Shown: positions 36,599-43,846 of the stretch, piece by piece
How positions within the stretch are numbered: the first letter of the stretch is position 1
How the letters are laid out: each line of letters opens with the position of its first letter
Source of the DNA: Comamonadaceae bacterium
GTDB lineage: Bacteria > Pseudomonadota > Gammaproteobacteria > Burkholderiales > Burkholderiaceae_C
Assembly: GCA_027490925.1 (NCBI GenBank)
Contig: JAIXXF010000045.1
Span: 114,116-178,115 of the forward strand
Direction: 5' to 3'
Length of the DNA stretch: 64,000 bases
Notes under the pieces: generated by a model
The model's database searches: none
Seen by the model: only the letters and a program-made list of their open reading frames with translations
What the model was told of the DNA's origin: nothing
Position numbers and translations under genes: made by a program

Positions 36599-36617
36599 TG
36601 TTATCTTTTTGATAGCA
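36599..36617. repeat. Dispersed intergenic palindrome, copy 3
   Basis: Arms TGTTATC / GATAGCA (one G-T mismatch to the consensus) with a TTTTT loop, 6 bases upstream of the ribF ATG. This is the only copy found on the 5' side of both flanking genes. Confidence 0.65.
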
Positions 36618-36653
36618 CGCAAAGCCCATTTGCCGTGGGCACAAAGCGAAGTT

Positions 36654-36679
36654 GTCACAAAAACAAGGTATATTGTGAC
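36654..36679. promoter_or_regulatory. Operator-like inverted repeat between ribF and the HNH endonuclease gene
   Basis: Perfect 7-bp arms GTCACAA and TTGTGAC with a 12-base spacer, so the half-sites are centred about 19 bp (two helical turns) apart. A TATATT hexamer (36669-36674) overlaps the right side. The spacing suits a dimeric regulator acting on one or both divergent genes. No regulator is identified. Confidence 0.45.
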
Positions 36680-36733
36680 CCAGAGACGTTGCGATCCAAG
36701 TAAGTGGCTTTTGGCTGTTGAAGGAGGCGTGTT

Positions 36734-37291
36734 TTGAAGGTTCTGAAGCTGTCGGCCCAAGGGCTGCCGCAGTCGTGGATCAGCCTGGAGCAGGCCGTGA
36801 TCCATTACGCCGCGGGCGAGGTGCGCTGGGAATCGGGGGGCGAGATCGCCGTCTTTCGCGGCGGCCACAACGCCATCACCGGCCAGCAATCCGTCATCAC
36901 CGTCAACAGCATCATCGGCACCCGCGGCGTGCCCAACATCAACCCGTTCGAACTCAAGCCGGGCCTGACCAACAGCAAGCTGTTCGCCCGGGACCGCAAC
37001 GTGTGCGCCTACTGTGGTGGTCACTTTCACGAAGAAGACCTGACGCGCGAGCACATCGTGCCGTTCGCCCAAAACGGGGTGGACAGCTGGATGAACGTGG
37101 TCACCGCCTGCCGCGCCTGCAACCACCGCAAGAGCCACCGAACGCCCGAGCAGGCGCACATGCCTCTGCTGTACGCGCCCTACGTGCCCAGCCTGTGGGA
37201 AGACTTCATCCTGCGCAACCGCCGCATTTTGGCCGACCAAATGGAGTTTTTGATGGCCCACCTGCCCAAAAGCTCTCGCCTGGTGGCTTGA
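36734..37291 (+). CDS. HNH endonuclease
   Basis: A 185-residue protein with an HNH nuclease domain at about 88-140: zinc cysteines C91/C94 (CAYCGG) and C126/C129 (CRACNH), with REHIVP at 105-110 supplying the catalytic histidine and N130 H131 completing the motif. The first 80 residues are not a known domain to me (starts KVLKLSAQGLPQSWISLEQA). The start is a TTG at 36734 with a perfect AAGGAGG six bases before it. It is found near housekeeping genes in many Burkholderiales rather than in a mobile context, so a DNA maintenance role is possible; function unknown. Confidence 0.88.
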   Translation: MKVLKLSAQGLPQSWISLEQAVIHYAAGEVRWESGGEIAVFRGGHNAITGQQSVITVNSIIGTRGVPNINPFELKPGLTNSKLFARDRNVCAYCGGHFHEEDLTREHIVPFAQNGVDSWMNVVTACRACNHRKSHRTPEQAHMPLLYAPYVPSLWEDFILRNRRILADQMEFLMAHLPKSSRLVA

Positions 37292-37393
37292 CCCGTTTGC
37301 GCGCCGCCGCGGCCTGCCCGCCGTCGGGGTGGCCCACCTCAGGTGTGCTGGCGCGCAACGGCGGGTGCATAGGCGGCTTCACAGGCAAGCGGG

Positions 37394-37418
37394 TCGACTC
37401 AGCGGTTCGACTCAGCGG
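37394..37418 (+). repeat. Tandem 13-bp repeat, two copies
   Basis: TCGACTCAGCGG at 37394-37405 and again at 37407-37418, in the 292-base gap between the HNH gene and the sulfur cluster. The rest of this gap shows no gene or obvious signal. Confidence 0.7.
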
Positions 37419-37583
37419 GTGACAGGCCCGAACGCTCAAGTTCCCACTCCTTCAACGTCGCGCCAAACCGTGGGCCTGAAACCCCACCCCCCCACACACG
37501 AATGGACCCACCACAGCGCCCAGGACACCGACAACACACCAATGCCAGCCGGGGACATTGCTCTGCCGTTAGCATCGACCGCC

Positions 37584-38180
37584 ATGATCTTCAGCTTGCC
37601 CCACCCATTTCCCACCCTCCGCCGTTGGACCGCATTCAGCACTCTGGCATGGATGACGTTGCTCGCCGGTTGCGACGCGGCCACGGCCTTGGGCAAGGCC
37701 CAGCCTGGCGCTGGAGCGGTGGCGTTGGCCGTGTGGCAGCGCTGGGTGGACTCGGGCGGTGACGTGGCCGCGGCCACCACCTGGGAGCGCAAGGTGCAGC
37801 CTGGCGTGCGCGCCGACGATGTGGAGCACATTTTGCTGCAAGTGGCGGCCGAGCGAAACATGAAAGACGTGGGGCAACTGCCCCTGTCCAAAGAACTCGA
37901 AGCCCGCACCGGCCAACCGCAAAAGCTGCTCATGGTGTACTCCTTCTGCAACCCCACCACCGCCCGCGCGATGGTGGACGTGAGCCCGCACATGGCCGCT
38001 TACCTGCCCTGTCGCATCACGCTGGTCGAGCGCGACGATGGCCTGTGGCTCTACACCTTGAACATGGACATGATGCTCAAGCTCGGCCGCACCTTGCCGC
38101 CCGGCCTGAGGGCCGAAGCCCAAGCCGTGCGCGACACTTTGCACCTGATGTTGGAACGCGCCTCCAAGGGCGAAATCTGA
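37584..38180 (+). CDS. DUF302 domain lipoprotein of a sulfur-oxidation cluster
   Basis: A 198-residue predicted lipoprotein. The lipobox TLLAGC places the modified cysteine at residue 30, after a hydrophobic segment. The C-terminal half has the DUF302 pattern, with SFCNPTTARAMVDVSP and LPCRITLVERDDGLWLYTLN. DUF302 proteins often accompany sox genes; their biochemical role is not established. soxY follows after 26 bases. An in-frame ATG at 37542 would add 14 residues before the signal peptide. There is no strong Shine-Dalgarno. Confidence 0.82.
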   Translation: MIFSLPHPFPTLRRWTAFSTLAWMTLLAGCDAATALGKAQPGAGAVALAVWQRWVDSGGDVAAATTWERKVQPGVRADDVEHILLQVAAERNMKDVGQLPLSKELEARTGQPQKLLMVYSFCNPTTARAMVDVSPHMAAYLPCRITLVERDDGLWLYTLNMDMMLKLGRTLPPGLRAEAQAVRDTLHLMLERASKGEI

Positions 38181-38206
38181 CCGCCACCCTGACCCCGACA
38201 CCGCCC

Positions 38207-38689
38207 ATGCCAACCCCACTTGCCCTCACCCCCCTCAACCGCCGTGAGGCCTTGCAACGGGCTGTCCAGGCCGCGGGCTTGCTGGCCAGCCTGGGCTGCT
38301 GGCTAGGCAACGCGTGGTCGGCCTACCCGGCGCGCGCGTTCGAGGCCAAAGGGGTGGAGGCGGCCCTGAAGGCGATGGGTGGCGCGCTGCCGGTGGAGAG
38401 CAGAGACGTCACGCTGATGGGCCCCGACGTGGCTGAAAACGGCGCGCAGGTGGCGCTGACGGTGTCCACCACCTTGGCCCAGGTCAAACGGGTGTTGGTG
38501 TTGGTGGACAAAAACCCGGCCGCACTGGTGGCCGCGTTCGATGTGACGCCCGAGATTGAGGCCAATTTCCAGCTCCGCACCAAAATGCAAGAGTCGTCGG
38601 CGGTGCATGCGGTGGCGATGCTGGCCGACGGCCGCGTGCTGTTCGCCCGCAAAGACATCCAGGTCGTGATGGGCGGCTGCGCCAACTGA
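38207..38689 (+). CDS. soxY: Sulfur carrier subunit SoxY
   Basis: A 160-residue periplasmic protein. SoxY carries sulfur intermediates on a C-terminal cysteine at the end of a flexible arm. Here the tail is GGCAN with C158, while the usual tail is GGCGG, so the arm is slightly altered but the cysteine is kept. The N-terminus NRREALQRAVQAAGLLASLG resembles a Tat signal with an arginine pair at 12-13. The core contains DVTLMGPDVAENGAQVALTV and VLVDKNPAALVAAFDV. It lies 26 bases after the DUF302 gene and 77 bases before soxZ. Confidence 0.9.
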   Translation: MPTPLALTPLNRREALQRAVQAAGLLASLGCWLGNAWSAYPARAFEAKGVEAALKAMGGALPVESRDVTLMGPDVAENGAQVALTVSTTLAQVKRVLVLVDKNPAALVAAFDVTPEIEANFQLRTKMQESSAVHAVAMLADGRVLFARKDIQVVMGGCAN

Positions 38690-38722
38690 CCGGCCCCAGT
38701 CAACCGAACGCCCTTGCACCCA

Positions 38723-38750
38723 ACACCGCACACCGCACACCGCACACCGA
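38723..38750 (+). repeat. Heptanucleotide tandem repeat between soxY and soxZ
   Basis: Four units of ACACCGC (last ACACCGA) in direct tandem, 17 bases before the soxZ ATG. Slippage here would change the soxY-soxZ spacing but not a reading frame. Confidence 0.85.
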
Positions 38751-38766
38751 CAACCGAACCCGCACC

Positions 38767-39078
38767 ATGGCAGACCCGATCCGCATCCGAGCCCAACTGG
38801 TGGGCCAAAAAGCCAATGTCCGCGCACTGATGGCCCACGAAATGGAGTCGGGTCAGCGCAAGGACGCTGCCGGCAAGCCGGTGCCCGCGTGGTACATCCA
38901 GCAGGTGAGTGCCACCCACAACGGCAAGCCTGTGATGACCGCCTACTGGGGCCCATCGGTCTCGAAAAACCCCTTCATGCAGTTCGTGCTCAAAAACGCC
39001 AAGGCGGGCGACAAGGTGACGATCACCTGGACCGACAACCGCGGCGAGACCCGTACCGACGAAGCCACCGTGGCCTGA
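38767..39078 (+). CDS. soxZ: Thiosulfate oxidation carrier complex protein SoxZ
   Basis: A 103-residue immunoglobulin-fold partner of SoxY. It begins DPIRIRAQLVGQKANVRALM and includes HEMESGQRKDAAGKPVPAWYI and WGPSVSKNPFMQF, all typical of SoxZ. SoxZ has no signal peptide and is normally exported with SoxY by Tat. No Shine-Dalgarno is visible before the ATG; a heptamer repeat occupies that region. Confidence 0.95.
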   Translation: MADPIRIRAQLVGQKANVRALMAHEMESGQRKDAAGKPVPAWYIQQVSATHNGKPVMTAYWGPSVSKNPFMQFVLKNAKAGDKVTITWTDNRGETRTDEATVA

Positions 39079-39202
39079 GCCTGCGCCCGCGGCGGCCCAC
39101 CCGCGTTCACCCGCACCCCCGGCGCCCGAGTCGGTGCCCACTGGACAAGGCCGCGTGGTATGCCATGGCGTGCACCGCCGTGGCCACCGCATCCCCCGGG
39201 TT

Positions 39203-39216
39203 GCATATGCATATGC
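39203..39216. promoter_or_regulatory. Perfect 14-bp palindrome, candidate operator upstream of the sulfide dehydrogenase genes
   Basis: GCATATGCATATGC is identical to its reverse complement. It lies within longer arms CCCCCG (39193-39198) and CGGGGG (39223-39228). It is centred about 54 bases before the start site predicted from TTGTGG-N17-TACAGT (39229-39257), the distance expected for an activator. Confidence 0.5.
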
Positions 39217-39228
39217 GTTTTTCGGGGG

Positions 39229-39257
39229 TTGTGGCGGGTCGGGGGAGCCGCTACAGT
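39229..39257 (+). promoter_or_regulatory. Candidate sigma-70 type promoter for the cytochrome-flavoprotein pair
   Basis: TTGTGG and TACAGT are separated by 17 bases and precede the cytochrome ATG by 113 bases. Matches are 3/6 and 4/6, so it is weak and would need help from an activator. Confidence 0.35.
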
Positions 39258-39370
39258 GCCCCAGCGCGGGCGCTCTCGGCCCCTTGTGCCCACACCCTCG
39301 GTGCCAGCGTTCGGCGGCCCTGAGGCGACGGCCGAGCGGCAGCGCCCCTTGACCCCAACGGAGAAACACC

Positions 39371-39721
39371 ATGTCCCGAATCTGGCTCCCAGTCAGCCTC
39401 TTCCTGGCCTGTGCGGCCATGACCCATGTCGCCAGCGCACAAACGGCCGCCAACAGCGCAAACGCCTCGGCAGCCGCCCAATCGCCCCTGCAGGTTCGCG
39501 CCTTGGCCGCCACCTGCGCCAACTGCCACGGGACCGATGGCAAGGCCGTCAGCGGTTCGGCGGTGGGCTCACTCGTGGGCCTGACGCAGGACTACCTCAG
39601 CACCCAGCTCAGGGCCTTCAAGACCGGGCAGCGGCCCGCCACGGTCATGCACCAGCTCGCCAAGGGCTACACCGACGAGCAGCTGGACCAGCTGGCCGCT
39701 TACTTCGCCAACCAACGCTGA
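39371..39721 (+). CDS. c-type cytochrome, likely cytochrome subunit of sulfide dehydrogenase (FccA/SoxE-like)
   Basis: A 116-residue periplasmic class I cytochrome with a signal peptide cleaved after about residue 23 (VASAQ). One heme site, C49-A-N-C52-H53, and a likely axial M93. It is much smaller than diheme FccA, so it is a monoheme partner. GGAG lies 7 bases before the ATG. The flavoprotein follows after 19 bases, so the pair is expected to pass sulfide electrons to the respiratory chain. Confidence 0.88.
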   Translation: MSRIWLPVSLFLACAAMTHVASAQTAANSANASAAAQSPLQVRALAATCANCHGTDGKAVSGSAVGSLVGLTQDYLSTQLRAFKTGQRPATVMHQLAKGYTDEQLDQLAAYFANQR

Positions 39722-39740
39722 ACCAGACCAGGTGATCGCC

Positions 39741-41018
39741 ATGAAAAGACGCAGTTTTGTATCCGCCACGTTGGCCTTGGGTGCTTTGGGTGGCCTTGCG
39801 GGTTGTGCCACGTCCAGCGGGGTGCCGTCCAAAGCCCGGGTGTTGGTGGTGGGTGGTGGCTACGGCGGTGCCACGGCCGCCAAATACGTTCGCCTGCTGT
39901 CTGACCAGCGGGTGGAGGTGGTGCTGGTCGAGCCCAACCGCGAGTTTGTCTCTTGCCCAATATCCAACTTGATTCTGGGCGGCAGCAAGACCCTGGCCGA
40001 TGTGACCAGCCCTTACAGCGGCCTGGAAAAACGCCATGGCGTGAAGCGGGTCAACGGCTTCGTCACCGCCATCGACGCCAAGGCCAAGACCGCCACATTG
40101 GCCAGCGGCGACACCATCGCCTACGACAAACTGATTTTGGCCCCTGGCATCGAGCTGAACCTCGACCAGGTGGAGGGCCTGACCAAAGCCCACGCCGACG
40201 GTAAGGTGCTCCACGCCTGGAAGGCGGGCGCTGAAACCGTGGCCCTGCGTCAGCAGCTGGAGGCCATGCCCGATGGCGGCGTGTACGCGCTGACGATTCC
40301 CGAGGCGCCTTACCGCTGCCCGCCCGGCCCCTACGAACGCGCCTGTCAGGTGGCCAGTTACTTCAAGGTGGCCAAGCCCAGGTCCAAGGTGCTCATCTTG
40401 GACGCCAACCAGGACGTGACCTCCAAGGGCGCTCTGTTCAAAAAGGTCTGGGCCGAGCAGTACAAAGACATCATCGAGTACCGCAGCCAGCACAAAACCA
40501 CCGGGGTGGACGCCGCCGCGGGGCTGATCCGCTTTGACGTGCAGGCCGATGTGAAGGCCGACGTGATCAACGTCCTGCCGCCCATGCGCGCAGGCGCCAT
40601 CGCGGTCAAGACCGGATTGGCCAACTCCAATGGCCGCTGGGTCGGCGTGAACTACCAGACCTTCGAATCCACTGCGGCCAAAGACATCCACGTGATTGGC
40701 GACGCGATCCAGCTCGCCCCAGGCATGCCGAAGTCAGGCCACATGGCCAATTCGCAAGCCAAGGTCGCGGCGGCAGCGGTGGTCGCCGAACTGCTGGGCT
40801 TGCCACTGATCGACAAGCCCATGTTGAACAACACCTGCTACAGCTTTGTGGACGCCAAAAACGTGGTGCACGTGGCCTCGGTGCACGAGTACGTCGCCGC
40901 CGAGAAAACCTACAAAACCGTGGCGGGGTCGGGCGGTGTGTCCGCCGGGCCCACCGAACTGGAAGGCGTGTACGCCCACAACTGGGCGCAAAACATCTGG
41001 GCCGACACGCTGGGCTGA
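39741..41018 (+). CDS. Flavocytochrome c sulfide dehydrogenase flavoprotein subunit (FccB/SoxF)
   Basis: A 425-residue FAD protein oxidising sulfide in the periplasm. The signal has a Tat-type KRRSFV and a lipobox LAGC (C22). The FAD Rossmann motif VVGGGYGGA is at 36-44. C72 in FVSCPISN corresponds to the residue that binds FAD covalently in Chromatium FccB, and C193 (YRCPPGPYER) and C366 (NNTCYSF) correspond to its redox-active disulfide. All three key cysteines are present. ATG at 39741 is preferred to a GTG at 39732. A perfect hairpin follows the stop. Confidence 0.93.
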   Translation: MKRRSFVSATLALGALGGLAGCATSSGVPSKARVLVVGGGYGGATAAKYVRLLSDQRVEVVLVEPNREFVSCPISNLILGGSKTLADVTSPYSGLEKRHGVKRVNGFVTAIDAKAKTATLASGDTIAYDKLILAPGIELNLDQVEGLTKAHADGKVLHAWKAGAETVALRQQLEAMPDGGVYALTIPEAPYRCPPGPYERACQVASYFKVAKPRSKVLILDANQDVTSKGALFKKVWAEQYKDIIEYRSQHKTTGVDAAAGLIRFDVQADVKADVINVLPPMRAGAIAVKTGLANSNGRWVGVNYQTFESTAAKDIHVIGDAIQLAPGMPKSGHMANSQAKVAAAAVVAELLGLPLIDKPMLNNTCYSFVDAKNVVHVASVHEYVAAEKTYKTVAGSGGVSAGPTELEGVYAHNWAQNIWADTLG

Positions 41019-41022
41019 CCGG

Positions 41023-41044
41023 CGGGGCCGGTGCACCGGCCCCG
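41023..41044 (+). terminator. Perfect 22-bp palindrome just after the flavoprotein stop
   Basis: CGGGGCCGGTGCACCGGCCCCG starts 5 bases after the stop and would form an 11-bp GC-rich hairpin with almost no loop. No T-run follows. It may protect the mRNA 3' end or pause polymerase. Confidence 0.5.
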
Positions 41045-41107
41045 ACGCCGCGCCCAACGGCTTTGGGCTGTGTGGGTGGGGTGTGGGCCGATTCGGGTTT
41101 TTTCGGC

Positions 41108-41160
41108 GATCAAGAGCGATTCAGAAGCGGATCAAGGCGAATCAAGCGCAAATCAAGGTG
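41108..41160 (+). repeat. Degenerate tandem repeat, about five units of 9-12 bp
   Basis: Units of the pattern GATCAAGRGC recur: GATCAAGAGC, GATTCAGAAGCG, GATCAAGGC, GAATCAAGCGC and AAATCAAGGTG. It lies in the 256-base gap between the flavoprotein and the convergent dehydrogenase gene. No function is evident. Confidence 0.6.
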
Positions 41161-41211
41161 ATTTGGGCGGTGGGGGCGGGTTCTCAAGCCCAATAGCCCA
41201 CGTCAATTAAA

Positions 41212-41249
41212 GCGCAATTGCTACATAAATCATAGCAGTTGCGCATTTT
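41212..41249 (+). terminator. Palindrome copy 4 acting as a probable intrinsic terminator
   Basis: Twelve-base arms GCGCAATTGCTA and TAGCAGTTGCGC (one G-T mismatch) enclose a 9-base loop and are followed by ATTTTTC, giving a good rho-independent terminator for the sulfide dehydrogenase transcript. The core TGCTA/TAGCA is that of the dispersed palindrome family. Confidence 0.75.
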
Positions 41250-41274
41250 TCTTCGAGGGCTGGTCTGCCGTGGT

Positions 41275-42123
41275 TCAGACCTTGGCGCCGGGGCTGCGCC
41301 AACGCACAGCGGCCGTGAACAGCCGCTGGTACAGCGCGGGCATCAGGCGCGCGCACCAGTCGAACAGGCGGGCGTCAGGCCCGATCAGCACCCGGCGCCG
41401 GTTGCGCTGCAGGCCATCCACGATCACCCGCGCGGCCTTGGCCGGGGTGGTGATGAAGCTCATCTCGAACTCACGCGTTGCATCGGCGGCGCTCTTGCCG
41501 GTGAGCGTGGCCACGCTGGCGTCCACCCTTGCGGTTTTGGCGATGTTGGTTTTGATGCCGCCCGGGTGCACGCAGGTGGCCGACACGCACGACCGCGACA
41601 ACTCCAGGTCCTGCCGCAGCGATTCGGTGAACCCGCGCACCGCGAACTTGCTTGCGTTGTAGCCGCTCATCAGCGGCTGAGAGGTCAGTCCGAACACGCT
41701 GGAAATGTTGATCACGTGGCCGTCACCCGACGCTTCCAGGTGCGGCAAAAACACCTTGGTGCCGTAGATCACACCCCAGAAATTGATTTGCATGATCCAC
41801 TCGTAGTCTTGGATGGACAGCGCACCCACCGTGCCCGACAGCGCCACACCGGCGTTGTTGACCACCACGTTGACGCGGCCAAAGTGCGACCGCGTTTGCT
41901 CTGCCCAGGCGGTCACGTCGGCCAGCGAGCCCACGTCCACGCGGTGGGTGATCACCTGTGCGCCGACCGCCCGCAGCTGGGCGGCGGTGTCGTTCACCGC
42001 ATCGAGTTGGATGTCGGCCAATGACAGCAGGCTGCCATGCCGCGCGAACTCGTGCGCCAGCGCGCGCCCGATGCCCGAACCCGCGCCCGAAATGGCCACG
42101 ACCTTGCCCTGGAGTTGTTTCAT
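41275..42123 (-). CDS. Short-chain dehydrogenase/reductase
   Basis: A 282-residue classical SDR. Cofactor loop GAGSGIGRA, NNAGVALSG, catalytic serine in NISSVFG and the intact YxxxK in MSGYNASKFAVRG. The C-terminal extension of about 60 residues (FITTPAKAARVIVDGLQRNR and IGPDARLFDW) resembles the group that reduces long-chain or lipid-like substrates. Substrate unknown. The ATG at 42123 is the first in frame. Divergent from chrA, 159 bases apart. Confidence 0.92.
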   Translation of the reverse strand: MKQLQGKVVAISGAGSGIGRALAHEFARHGSLLSLADIQLDAVNDTAAQLRAVGAQVITHRVDVGSLADVTAWAEQTRSHFGRVNVVVNNAGVALSGTVGALSIQDYEWIMQINFWGVIYGTKVFLPHLEASGDGHVINISSVFGLTSQPLMSGYNASKFAVRGFTESLRQDLELSRSCVSATCVHPGGIKTNIAKTARVDASVATLTGKSAADATREFEMSFITTPAKAARVIVDGLQRNRRRVLIGPDARLFDWCARLMPALYQRLFTAAVRWRSPGAKV

Positions 42124-42282
42124 GTGAACACCGCTTTCTGTGGGGGATGGGCGGCCCGGTGGCCGCGATGGGCATGAGTTTAATTCTGACTTTGCACGTT
42201 TTCAGATGAGGGCCGCCCCCGGTCTGTCACGGCCACGACACCGCCTTGCGCTTCTGCGACGCTGCCGCTTCCCGCCGCTACC

Positions 42283-43686
42283 ATGAGGGCCATGCGCGTC
42301 CCCAGCCCCATGAAAGACCCGGCGCCGGAAAGCAGCCCGCTGCAGGCGGCCGTGCGGCCGACCGTGCCGGGTTGGCGCGAGGCCTTGGCCTTCTGGTTCA
42401 AGCTGGGGTTCATTGGCTTCGGCGGCCCAGCGGGGCAAATCGCCCTGATGCACCACGAGCTGGTGGAGCGGCGACGCTGGCTCAGCGAGCGGCGTTTTCA
42501 GCACGCCTTGAACTACTGCATGGTGCTGCCCGGCCCCGAGGCGCAGCAACTGGCCACTTACCTCGGCTGGCTCATGCACCGCACCTGGGGCGGCATCGCG
42601 GCGGGGGCGCTGTTCGTGTTGCCATCGCTCGGCATCATGGTCGCGCTGGCGTGGGCGTATCTGCGTTTCGGTGACGTGGCCTGGGTGGCGGGCGTGTTCG
42701 ACGGCCTTCAGGCTGCGGTGGTGGCCTTGGTGCTGCACGCGGCCCACCGCATGGGCCGGCGCACCTTGCGGAACCGCTGGCTGTGGGGCGTGGCGATGGG
42801 CGCCTTTGTGGCGGTGGCGGTGGCACGGCTGCCATTCCCGGCCATTGTGTTGGCCGCGGGCCTGATCGGGCACTGGGGCGGGCGCTGGGCACCGGCTGCG
42901 TTCGCGCCCGGCGGCGGCCCTGCGGCCCACAGCGCCCACCATGGCCCGGCGCTGATCGACGACAACACCCCACCCCCCGTCCATGCGCGGTTTTCACGCC
43001 GTCGGTTGGCGGTGGTGCTGGCCTGGGGCCTGGGCCTTTGGGCCGTGGCCCTCGGCGCTTTGGTGGGGTGGCAAGGCTGGCACAGCACGCTGGCGCAAAT
43101 GGGGTGGTTTTTCACCAAGGCGGCCTGGTTGACCTTTGGCGGGGCCTATGCCGTTCTGCCTTACGTGCACCAGGGGGCGGTGGACCACTTCCAGTGGCTG
43201 ACCGCCCCGCAAATGATGGCCGGTTTGGCGCTCGGCGAGACCACGCCCGGCCCGCTCATCATGGTGGTGGCGTTCGTCGGCTTCGTGGGCGCCTGGGGCC
43301 AGCAGGTGCTGGGGCCCGACGCGTTGCTGTCTGGCGCGGTGCTGGGGGCGTGTGTGGTGACCTACTTCACGTTCTTACCCTCGTTCATTTTCATTCTGGC
43401 GGGCGGGCCGCTGGTGGAAAGCACCCATGGCCGGTTGGGCTTCACCGCGCCGCTGACCGCCATTGGCGCGGCCGTGGTGGGGGTGATCCTGGACCTTGCG
43501 CTGTACTTCGCGCACCACGTGCTGTGGCCTGCAGGCTGGCGCGGTCCGTTCGATGCCGCGTCGGCCGTGATCTTGCTGGGCGCGGCGTTGGCGCTGTGGC
43601 GCTTTCGGTGGGGCGTGGTGCCTACGATTGCGGCCTGCGCCGCTGCCGGGGGGGCCTGGCGGGTGCTGGGGCCAGTCTGGGGTTGA
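42283..43686 (+). CDS. chrA: Chromate transporter, long-chain CHR family
   Basis: A 467-residue membrane protein with two homologous CHR halves, about ten to twelve transmembrane helices. The first half has IGFGGPAGQIALMHHELVER and LPGPEAQQLATYLGW, the second LTFGGAYAVLPYVHQGAV and GETTPGPLIMVVAFVGFVG. ChrA exports chromate or related oxyanions. Several ATGs (42283, 42292, 42310) are possible and none has a good ribosome-binding site. No chrB regulator is adjacent. A sulfate or other oxyanion role near the sulfur cluster is only speculation. Confidence 0.9.
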   Translation: MRAMRVPSPMKDPAPESSPLQAAVRPTVPGWREALAFWFKLGFIGFGGPAGQIALMHHELVERRRWLSERRFQHALNYCMVLPGPEAQQLATYLGWLMHRTWGGIAAGALFVLPSLGIMVALAWAYLRFGDVAWVAGVFDGLQAAVVALVLHAAHRMGRRTLRNRWLWGVAMGAFVAVAVARLPFPAIVLAAGLIGHWGGRWAPAAFAPGGGPAAHSAHHGPALIDDNTPPPVHARFSRRRLAVVLAWGLGLWAVALGALVGWQGWHSTLAQMGWFFTKAAWLTFGGAYAVLPYVHQGAVDHFQWLTAPQMMAGLALGETTPGPLIMVVAFVGFVGAWGQQVLGPDALLSGAVLGACVVTYFTFLPSFIFILAGGPLVESTHGRLGFTAPLTAIGAAVVGVILDLALYFAHHVLWPAGWRGPFDAASAVILLGAALALWRFRWGVVPTIAACAAAGGAWRVLGPVWG

Positions 43687-43788
43687 CCGCCCCCCGGTGG
43701 AGGGGTGGTACGCCCGACTGGGCACGGAACCATGGGCCCGGTGGTGCCGCTGGGGCCGCCGGTACTGACAGACCGTGCCACTCAAGTT

Positions 43789-43846
43789 CCGCCCCGGCCC
43801 ACCGAAAACTGTCCTACCAGGGACTGTCCGGCAGGTGCCGGGGCGG
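43789..43846 (+). ncRNA. Strongly structured leader before the chemoreceptor gene
   Basis: A perfect 10-bp stem CCGCCCCGGC / GCCGGGGCGG closes a 38-base loop that itself contains a small hairpin (GTCC-loop-GGAC). It ends 36 bases before the GTG start. It does not match any riboswitch consensus I know. Its role as a cis-acting RNA is an inference from structure and position. Confidence 0.4.

Noticed and set aside
36591..36733. FMN riboswitch before ribF
   Set aside because: No RFN-type conserved multi-stem pattern in the 140-base gap; only short inverted repeats.
38723..38750. CRISPR-like array
   Set aside because: The repeats are 7 bp in direct tandem with no spacers; no cas genes exist in the window.
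43789..43846. c-di-GMP (GEMM) riboswitch before the chemoreceptor
   Set aside because: The conserved tetraloop receptor and ligand-pocket bases of GEMM are not present; only a generic strong stem is seen.
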